A stretch of 29,398 nt of DNA from Bacillota bacterium (lineage in GTDB: Bacteria; Bacillota; Clostridia; Clostridiales; Clostridiaceae): NCBI GenBank assembly GCA_023435985.1, contig JAEZKY010000133.1:1-29398 (forward strand), given 5' to 3'. The first letter of the stretch is position 1, and every line of letters starts with the position of its first letter. The notes under the pieces are model-generated. The model ran no database searches. It saw only the letters and a program-made list of their open reading frames with translations, and had not been told where the DNA came from. Shown here one piece after another: positions 23,246 to 29,398 of this stretch. A program made the position numbers and the translations under genes.

Positions 23246-24295
23246 TTATTCAAGTTCGTCCTCAGTCTGATCCTGTTTATTCTTTTCTGTTAATGGCACC
23301 CCAATTATATCTAAAACAAACATAAAAATAGGTATTCCAATAACCAGGCCTAAAACTCCGCCAATATGTTCTGACACTATAAGTATACTTAAAGTATAAA
23401 ATATAGGCATCTTGGTTTTAGAGGACATTAACTTTGGATTTAATATGTAGGCTTCAAAAGCATGCAGTATTGCAATCATAATAAGCACATATGCCACATC
23501 TATAAATCCACCATAAGTAAATGCTACTATACTTAATGGTACCAATGATATGATCACTCCAGCTACTGGAATAAGCCCAAGTAACATTACCATCATACCA
23601 AAGCCCAATAAATGTGGGAAGCCTATTATAGATAAACCTATAACAGAAAGCATTCCATTAACGGTTGCTATGATGATTTGCACCTCAATAACTTTCCCAA
23701 AAGATGAGATGAATTTTCTACCAAAGAATTCCATTTCATTAAATATTGGCCCTATTTTACTTTGTTTAAACTTACCTGAAAACTTTATGACTGTTTGCTT
23801 TTCTAAAAGCAAGAAGATACTTAAAATTAGCGCTATTACAATATTAAACCCTATTCTTCCTATATTAGATACTGATGATACGATATAGGTTATACCCTCT
23901 GTTGAAAAAATTGTTCCATAGACTTGATTAAGTTTTTCCTTTGCAAAATTAATAATTTCATTGTCCTGAGGAGTAGAATATATTTTATTTATCTGCCAAA
24001 TAACCTGTTTAAATTCATGAATCACTAATGGTAGAAAGTCTATCGCTACTACAAATAACATTGCTGTTACTAATAACGACACTGTGAGTATCGTAACTTT
24101 ATAATTAATCCTTATTGTCCCTTCCAACTTACGTATTAAAAATTTTGAAACACTATCAATTAAATACGTGAATACAAAAATTAAGAGCATAAGGCTAATC
24201 ATACTTTCCATTAAATATAAAAATATGAATATTAACAAAAATGTTATTATTCGCTTGAATGTCTGACTTTTTAGAATCTGCATCATATTTGGCAT
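23246..24295 (-). CDS. AI-2E family transporter (PerM/YdiK-like permease)
   Basis: The 349-residue product is a polytopic membrane protein with about seven or eight helices and the family block LLGLIPVAGVIISLVPLSIVAFTYGG in the C-terminal half, followed by LNPKLMSSKTKMP. Members transport small molecules or ions; named examples include AI-2 and sodium/proton exporters, so the substrate is unknown. The acid-rich C-terminus (DQTEDELE) is cytoplasmic. GGAG precedes the ATG. It stands alone, with no clear terminator seen after it. Confidence 0.86.
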   Translation of the reverse strand: MPNMMQILKSQTFKRIITFLLIFIFLYLMESMISLMLLIFVFTYLIDSVSKFLIRKLEGTIRINYKVTILTVSLLVTAMLFVVAIDFLPLVIHEFKQVIWQINKIYSTPQDNEIINFAKEKLNQVYGTIFSTEGITYIVSSVSNIGRIGFNIVIALILSIFLLLEKQTVIKFSGKFKQSKIGPIFNEMEFFGRKFISSFGKVIEVQIIIATVNGMLSVIGLSIIGFPHLLGFGMMVMLLGLIPVAGVIISLVPLSIVAFTYGGFIDVAYVLIMIAILHAFEAYILNPKLMSSKTKMPIFYTLSILIVSEHIGGVLGLVIGIPIFMFVLDIIGVPLTEKNKQDQTEDELE

Positions 24296-24483
24296 TATTA
24301 TTACTCCTCACATATCTTGTAATTTAAGTTTAAATAAACAACACAATATATCAAATTTTTCTATAAATTTCCCTACTTTTATACTAACAGTTTTATTTTT
24401 CTCTGTAAATAAATTTGAAATATTTACATCTTATTATATTTTCCATTATAAAAGACCTTTAAACACCATATAGATATATAAAT

Positions 24484-24549
24484 AAAAACTGCTCCAAAAG
24501 CACCATGAAAATCAAAACTTTTAGTTGAATTTCTTAACTTTTGAAGCAG
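24484..24549 (-). terminator. Terminator of the pyruvate carboxylase gene
   Basis: CTGCTTCAAAAG pairs with CTTTTGGAGCAG (24538-24549 with 24489-24500; one U-G pair) and TTTTTATTTAT follows on the minus strand. The 37-base loop can form its own small hairpin. It lies 20 bases past the stop. Confidence 0.8.
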
Positions 24550-24566
24550 CCTTTTATTTAACTATA

Positions 24567-27500
24567 TTATTTTATTTTTACTAGTAATTCACCGGTCTTA
24601 ACTTGTTGTCCTTCACTTACCAATACAGCTTCAACAGTTCCTGTGGTAGATGCAACAATATTTGTTTCCATCTTCATTGCCTCTATTACAAGTAAGCTGT
24701 CTCCTTCTTTTACACTGTCCCCTTCTTTTACAAGTACCTTTATTATAGTTCCAGGGATACTTGCTCCAACTTCTAGTTTATTATCAGGGTCAGCCATCTT
24801 AGACGAATCATCTTTACCTGAATTACTGATAATTCTCTCAGTTTTATCTTTTATTTTAATTTCTCTTCTATTTCCATTGATTTCGAAATCTAAGGTTCTA
24901 TTTCCTTCAGCATCAAGATCTCCGATTTTAACCAGTTGGACAATCATAGTCTTTCCTTCTGCTATTTCAATTTCACTGGTTTCTCCCTCTGCAAGTCCAT
25001 GGAAGAATACATCACTACCCATACGGCTTACATCACCGTACTCTAATATAGATTTTATATATGCTTCAAATACATCTGGATATAATGCATAACTTATTAC
25101 ATCTTTTTTACATGGAGTGAACTTATACTTTTCTTTTAAGTATGTTTCAATCTTTCCAAAGTCTTCTGGTGGCAATAATTCACCTGGTCTAACAGTTATA
25201 GCCTCTTCTCCCTTTAATACAATTTCTTGTAAGTCCTTAGGGAAACCGCCTTCTGGCTGACCCATCATTCCTTTGAAATATGAAACTACAGAATCTGGAA
25301 AGGCCATATTCTTAGCCTTTTCAACTATATTCTGAGGAGTTAAATCATTCTTAACCATGAAGATAGCCAAGTCCCCAACCATTTTTGATGATGGAGTAAC
25401 CTTGATTATGTCTCCAAGCATATCATTTACATCTTTATACATGTATTTTACATCATTAAATCTATGTCCAAGACCAAAGCTTTCAACTTGTGGCTTTAAA
25501 TTTGAATATTGTCCACCAGGAATTTCAAATTTGTAAATTTCAGCACTTCCTGATTTTAAATCTGATTCAAACTGGCTGTATACTGGTCTTACTGTATCCC
25601 AATAATCAGATATCTTTTGAATTCCACTTAAGTGAATACCTGTATCTCTGTCTGTATTACGAAGAGCTGCAACAACTGAATTTAAAGCTGGCTGACTTGT
25701 AAGTCCTGACATTCCATTAAAGGTTGTATCAACAATATCAACTCCTGCATCTGCTGCCATTAATACTGTAGCAACACCATTACCAGTAGTATCATGAGTA
25801 TGAAGATGAATAGGGATTGAAACTTCATTCTTAAGTGCAGTTATAAGTTTCTTAGCTGCATAAGGTTTAAGTAGTGCTGACATATCCTTTATTGCAAGAA
25901 TATGAGCTCCCATTTTTTCAATTTCCTTAGCTTTATTTACATAGTACTCTAAGCTGTATTTATCTCTTTTTTCATCTAAAATATCTCCAGTATAGCACAA
26001 CGCAACTTCAGCTACCTTATTGCATTTTAATACTTCCTCTAAGGATACCTCTATGCCCTTTAACCAGTTAAGAGAATCAAAAATTCTAAATACATCTATT
26101 CCGCTGTCAGCTGATTCCTTGATGAATTCTCTTATAACATTATCAGGATAATTCTTATAACCTACACCATTTGCTCCTCTAACAAGCATTTGGAACATTA
26201 CGTTTGGAATTCTCTTTCTTAACGATTCAAGTCTCTTCCATGGAGATTCCTTTAAGAATCTATAAGCAGTATCAAAAGTAGCTCCTCCCCACATTTCGAG
26301 TGAGAATAAATCATTTCCAAAAACTGCTGTTGCCTTTGCAATATTCTTCATGTCCTGAGTTCTAACACGAGTAGCCATTAATGACTGCTGAGCATCTCTC
26401 ATAGTTGTATCTGTAAGAAGGAGTTTCTTCTGATTTTTTATCCATTTAACTACGCCTTCTGGACCTTCTGCATCTAAAATCTGCTTAGTTCCACTTAAGC
26501 CTTCTACAGATGTTATAGCTGGAATATCTGGCACATCATATTCTTTCTTAGTACCTTTAGTTTCATTTACGATCTTTTCACCGATGAACTTTAATACTCT
26601 GTATTCTTCATCACTTCTAGGTCTTATATCAAATAATTGTGGATTGTCTGCTATAAAGTTAGTGTCACACTCACCCTTTTTAAAGGTTTCATTATTTAAA
26701 ACATTGATTAAAAAGTCTACATTGGTTTTAACACCTGAAATTGTAAGCTCCTTGATTGCACGTATAGATTTTCTAACAGCATCATCAAAAGTTCTTGCAT
26801 ATGCAGTACTCTTTACAAGTAAACTGTCATAATATGGGCTTATTACTGCGCCACTATATCCATTTCCTCCATCAAGTCTTATACCAAAACCTGATCCAGT
26901 TCTATAAACATCAATTTTACCTGTGTCTGGTGAAAAATTATTTGCAGGATCTTCTGTAGTTATTCTACATTGGATTGCATATCCTCTTGGCTGTATATCG
27001 TCTTGAGAATGTACACCTACTTCTGCAGAGCCTAACTCATAGCCTTCTGCTATTAAAATCTGGCTTTGAACTATATCAATTCCAGTGACCATTTCAGTAA
27101 TTGTATGTTCAACCTGGATTCTTGGATTCATTTCTATAAAGTAATGATTTCCGTGCATATCAACTAAGAACTCTAGAGTTCCTGCACTTCTATAACCTAC
27201 AGATTTAGCTATTTTAAGTGCATCCACGCAGATTTCTTCTCTCTTTTCTTGTGTAAGCGATAATGCTGGAGCAATTTCAATAACCTTTTGATGTCTTCTT
27301 TGAATAGAGCAATCTCTTTCATAAAGATGTACTATGTTACCATACTTATCTCCAAGTACTTGTATTTCAATATGCTTTGGTCCTTCTATATATTTCTCAA
27401 TGAACATATCATCATTACCAAAAGCTTTTTTTGCTTCATTCTTAGCATTTCTAAAAGAAGGTAGAAGCTCATTTTCGCTTCTTACTATTCTCATTCCTCT

Positions 27501-28007
27501 ACCACCACCACCGGCAGCAGCTTTTATCATTACAGGATAGCCACATATTTTAGCAATTTCAATTGCTTCTTCTTCAGAAGATATAGGTTTTTCTACCCCT
27601 GGTATTACTGGAACGCCAACTTCTTTAGCTACTATTTTTGATTTAATTTTATCCCCCAATTTTTCCATCATTTCTGATTTTGGACCTATGAATTCAATGC
27701 CAGCTTCTTCACATCTTCTAGCGAATTCAGGATTTTCTGATAAGAAACCATATCCTGGATGTATAGCATCGACATGTTTCTTAAGGGCAAGGTTTATGAT
27801 TTCATCAATATTTAAGTATGCTTCAACCGGCCCCTTGTTTTTCCCTATTTGATATGCCTCGTGAGCTTTAGTTCTAAATAGTGCAAACTTATCTTCTTCA
27901 GTGTATATAGCCACTGTTCTTATGCCCAGCTCATGACATGCTCTGAAAATTCTTATTGCTATTTCGCCTCTATTAGCAACCAGTACTCTTTTAAATTTCT
28001 TCCCCAA
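24567..28007 (-). CDS. pyc: Pyruvate carboxylase
   Basis: The enzyme converts pyruvate, bicarbonate and ATP to oxaloacetate, refilling the partial TCA cycle and feeding aspartate-family synthesis. The single 1146-residue chain has all domains. Biotin carboxylase (about 1-460) shows KAAAGGGGRGMRIV and EMNPRIQVEHTITEMVTG; the carboxyltransferase (about 535-800) starts at LLTDTTMRDAQQSLMATR; the allosteric region and biotin carrier end the protein, with biotinyl Lys1112 in EAMKMET. The start is TTG at 28005-28007, right after an in-frame stop, with GGAG 11 bases upstream; the protein start matches the family. It has its own promoter and terminator. Biotin ligase is not in the window. Confidence 0.97.
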   Translation of the reverse strand: MGKKFKRVLVANRGEIAIRIFRACHELGIRTVAIYTEEDKFALFRTKAHEAYQIGKNKGPVEAYLNIDEIINLALKKHVDAIHPGYGFLSENPEFARRCEEAGIEFIGPKSEMMEKLGDKIKSKIVAKEVGVPVIPGVEKPISSEEEAIEIAKICGYPVMIKAAAGGGGRGMRIVRSENELLPSFRNAKNEAKKAFGNDDMFIEKYIEGPKHIEIQVLGDKYGNIVHLYERDCSIQRRHQKVIEIAPALSLTQEKREEICVDALKIAKSVGYRSAGTLEFLVDMHGNHYFIEMNPRIQVEHTITEMVTGIDIVQSQILIAEGYELGSAEVGVHSQDDIQPRGYAIQCRITTEDPANNFSPDTGKIDVYRTGSGFGIRLDGGNGYSGAVISPYYDSLLVKSTAYARTFDDAVRKSIRAIKELTISGVKTNVDFLINVLNNETFKKGECDTNFIADNPQLFDIRPRSDEEYRVLKFIGEKIVNETKGTKKEYDVPDIPAITSVEGLSGTKQILDAEGPEGVVKWIKNQKKLLLTDTTMRDAQQSLMATRVRTQDMKNIAKATAVFGNDLFSLEMWGGATFDTAYRFLKESPWKRLESLRKRIPNVMFQMLVRGANGVGYKNYPDNVIREFIKESADSGIDVFRIFDSLNWLKGIEVSLEEVLKCNKVAEVALCYTGDILDEKRDKYSLEYYVNKAKEIEKMGAHILAIKDMSALLKPYAAKKLITALKNEVSIPIHLHTHDTTGNGVATVLMAADAGVDIVDTTFNGMSGLTSQPALNSVVAALRNTDRDTGIHLSGIQKISDYWDTVRPVYSQFESDLKSGSAEIYKFEIPGGQYSNLKPQVESFGLGHRFNDVKYMYKDVNDMLGDIIKVTPSSKMVGDLAIFMVKNDLTPQNIVEKAKNMAFPDSVVSYFKGMMGQPEGGFPKDLQEIVLKGEEAITVRPGELLPPEDFGKIETYLKEKYKFTPCKKDVISYALYPDVFEAYIKSILEYGDVSRMGSDVFFHGLAEGETSEIEIAEGKTMIVQLVKIGDLDAEGNRTLDFEINGNRREIKIKDKTERIISNSGKDDSSKMADPDNKLEVGASIPGTIIKVLVKEGDSVKEGDSLLVIEAMKMETNIVASTTGTVEAVLVSEGQQVKTGELLVKIK

Positions 28008-28316
28008 TTAAAATACAACTCCTTTATTGCTTATTTTATATATTACATATGAATCATTTCAATTGCGAATAATTTGGAATACAAAAAATGCAATTTTCAC
28101 AACTCATAAATTGCCATAATATAAATTTTACTTGCCTAAAATCGACATAATAGATTATATCATATTTAATCCTATTTAACACATATTATTTATATTTCTT
28201 ATTAATTTTTACATAGTTTTTTCTGTAATTTAAATATATTTTTTTCAGTAAATATGAAATTTTAAAAATTTTTTCTTTCATTTTTCTGCATTTATATAAT
28301 TTCTATCTTAGTAAAT
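28008..28316. other. Intergenic region between mscL and pyc
   Basis: This holds the pyc promoter and short leader near 28019-28062, then AT-rich sequence with an A/T palindrome near 28254-28272. No gene or strong terminator for mscL is seen. Confidence 0.5.
28035..28062 (-). promoter_or_regulatory. Predicted promoter of pyc
   Basis: On the minus strand TTGAAA (28062-28057), 16 bases, TATAAA (28040-28035). The transcript would start near 28028, just before GGAG at 28022-28019. Confidence 0.5.
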
Positions 28317-28751
28317 TCATTGTAATTGAGAAGTGCAATTAGGGCATCTTGTCGCATTGATATCAATTTCAGTGTAGCAATATTTACATTTTTTCTTATT
28401 ATCCGCAGAATTTTCTTCCTTCTTCTTGAATAATTTATTGATTTGCCTAACAGCAATAAAAATAGAAAAGGCTACTATTAAAAAATCTATTACATTATTT
28501 ATGAATAAGCCGTAGTTTACTGTTGCAACACCAGCAGCTTTTGCTTCTTGAACAGTTTTAAAATTTCCCTTTCCTAATGCAAAAAATAGATTAGAAAAAT
28601 CAACTTTTCCAATTAGCAGTCCTACTAATGGCATTATAATATCATTAACCAAGGATGTAATTATCTTGCTGAAAGCGCCTCCAATAATAACTCCCACTGC
28701 CAAATCAACAATATTTCCTTTCATTGCAAATTCCTTAAATTCTTTAAACAT
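28317..28751 (-). CDS. mscL: Large-conductance mechanosensitive channel with C-terminal zinc ribbon
   Basis: MscL opens under membrane tension and releases solutes on osmotic downshock. The 144-residue product has the N-terminal helix and TM1 (MFKEFKEFAMKGNIVDLAVGV, then GGAFSKIITSLVNDIIMPLVG), the outer loop and TM2 (NVIDFLIVAFSIFIAVRQINKL). Instead of ending in the usual cytoplasmic helix alone, it carries a zinc-ribbon-like tail with Cys122, Cys125, Cys136 and Cys139. The channel portion is of normal length. GAGGGG precedes the ATG. It appears to be a single-gene unit. Confidence 0.94.
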   Translation of the reverse strand: MFKEFKEFAMKGNIVDLAVGVIIGGAFSKIITSLVNDIIMPLVGLLIGKVDFSNLFFALGKGNFKTVQEAKAAGVATVNYGLFINNVIDFLIVAFSIFIAVRQINKLFKKKEENSADNKKKCKYCYTEIDINATRCPNCTSQLQ

Positions 28752-29010
28752 CTTATCCCCTCTTTTTTACGTGTTTATAACTAAACAACTTTAATCTCAG
28801 ATTTATGTGGTAACTTAAGATCTAGCAAATATGTATGTACTTTCGTTTTATAGGTATTGATTTATTACCTGTAATTTTTAGATTATCTACACACAATTAT
28901 TATTTAACTCATAACTAATTATATTATCTGTCGGTTTTATTTTTTTATTCTTGAAGAAGCAGTACTAAATCCTATGGTTATAATCACCATATTTTCATTA
29001 ATTATTTAAT

Positions 29011-29056
29011 AAAAAAAGTTAAACTGGAATTATTTTAATATCTTCCAATTTAACTT
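29011..29056 (-). terminator. Terminator, probably of the YczE/YitT-like gene
   Basis: AAGTTAAATTGGAA pairs with TTCCAGTTTAACTT on the minus strand (29043-29056 with 29016-29029, one U-G pair), followed by a T run (A run 29011-29016). Confidence 0.78.
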
Positions 29057-29070
29057 AATAAGGCACAATC

Positions 29071-29210
29071 AAATAAATAATAAGTCCATTTGCCAGCCTA
29101 TTTTCCATCATCCTACGGCGACAAATTAACCTAATAGCCCGCTATGAGGGTAATTTGTCTTCTTGCCTGATGAAAAATATCCATGGTAATTTTGGACTTG
29201 TTATTTATTT
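29071..29210. repeat. 140-base long imperfect palindrome
   Basis: Nested inverted arms make one long hairpin: 29071-29088 with 29193-29210 (17 of 18), 29100-29110 with 29168-29178 (10 of 11), 29120-29132 with 29147-29159 (12 of 13), and an ATAG/CTAT tip at 29134-29145. Internal loops separate the stems. It may be a dispersed palindromic repeat or a structured RNA between the YczE-like gene and its terminator. It is far better folded than the surrounding sequence. Confidence 0.65.
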
Positions 29211-29245
29211 TCATGTGCCTAAATATTTTTAATTATGCCTTGCTA

Positions 29246-29398
29246 CTAATTATTTATACACTCACTCAAAAATTCAAATCCTTCTTTTATAGTTCTATGC
29301 TTTAATAACTTTACATCAGATTTAGATATCTTATAAATAAGTTGAACACAATATCCTATTCCAAATGCAGTTACTAATGTTCCAATTCCAACAAATCC
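29246..29398 (-). CDS. C-terminus of a YczE/YyaS/YitT-like membrane protein, cut by the window edge
   Basis: The last 50 residues are visible, beginning GFVGIGTLVTAFGIGYCVQL and ending in a charged tail and TAG. The G-x-GT-x-x-x-AF-x-IGY pattern fits the last membrane helix of the YczE/DUF6198 type. The function of that family is unclear. The rest lies outside the window, so the assignment is tentative. Confidence 0.55.
   Translation of the reverse strand, partial: GFVGIGTLVTAFGIGYCVQLIYKISKSDVKLLKHRTIKEGFEFLSECINN

Larger units (their letters stand above)
28752..29245. other. Intergenic region with terminator and long palindrome
   Basis: No ORF is supported. From 28752 to about 29000 the sequence is plain and AT-rich and presumably holds the mscL promoter. 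A terminator (29011-29056) and a long palindromic element (29071-29210) fill the rest and are listed separately. Confidence 0.55.

Noticed and set aside
24643..25092. 149-codon plus-strand ORF
   Set aside because: It is antisense to the C-terminal part of pyruvate carboxylase, has biased low-complexity Ser/Ile composition and no ribosome binding site.
7570..29130. Word GACAAATTAA near 7570, 15668 and 29120
   Set aside because: Three short AT-rich matches without conserved flanks are too few to call a repeat family.
1..29398. CRISPR arrays, prophage or transposase genes
   Set aside because: No regularly spaced repeats, integrase, transposase or phage structural genes were found on either strand.

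Overview
The window is low-GC, AT-rich DNA of a Clostridium sensu stricto type, probably close to the C. beijerinckii group. The species is inferred from gene content and codon style and was not tested. Supporting signs are strong GGAGG ribosome binding sites, the dnaX-ybaB-recR-yaaL-bofA cluster including the sporulation gene bofA, and a large Bacillus/Clostridium-type SRP RNA. Most genes lie on the minus strand. Only a thyA-folA-FAH operon runs on the plus strand.

1-7500: the start of a cut lipoprotein gene, then an oligopeptide ABC transporter operon, oppB-oppC-oppD-oppF-oppA. The operon has a CcpA-type cre site just downstream of a recognisable promoter, and a hairpin terminator between oppF and oppA. 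An unlisted 58-residue protein with nine cysteines lies upstream of it. 7587-11214: two secreted proteins, an M13 zinc endopeptidase and a cell-wall protein with binding repeats, an SH3 domain and a CHAP hydrolase domain. 11514-15565: the recombination/replication cluster dnaX, ybaB, recR, yaaL, bofA, interrupted by two palindromic intergenic elements. 15685-16751: a DUF3021 membrane protein with a LytTR regulator. 16860-19285: thymidylate synthase, dihydrofolate reductase and an FAH-family enzyme, closed by a terminator. 19362-19728: SRP RNA, converging on that operon and preceded directly by a tRNA-like sequence ending in CCA.

19958-24295: a ferritin-like protein, a fluoride channel (crcB), a Lit/DUF1461 membrane protein that appears to start at AUU, a CheX-like protein overlapping a CheY-CheX fusion, and an AI-2E-family permease. 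24484-29398: pyruvate carboxylase with its own promoter and terminator, an MscL channel with a C-terminal zinc ribbon, a long palindromic element, and the end of a YczE/YitT-like membrane protein.

Most of the region is housekeeping. I see no phage, transposase, CRISPR array or defence island. The points that most deserve a second look are the AUU start of the Lit-like gene, the tRNA-like sequence abutting the SRP RNA, the cysteine-rich small protein, the divergent ThyA active site, the CheX pair, the opp control region and the intergenic palindromes.
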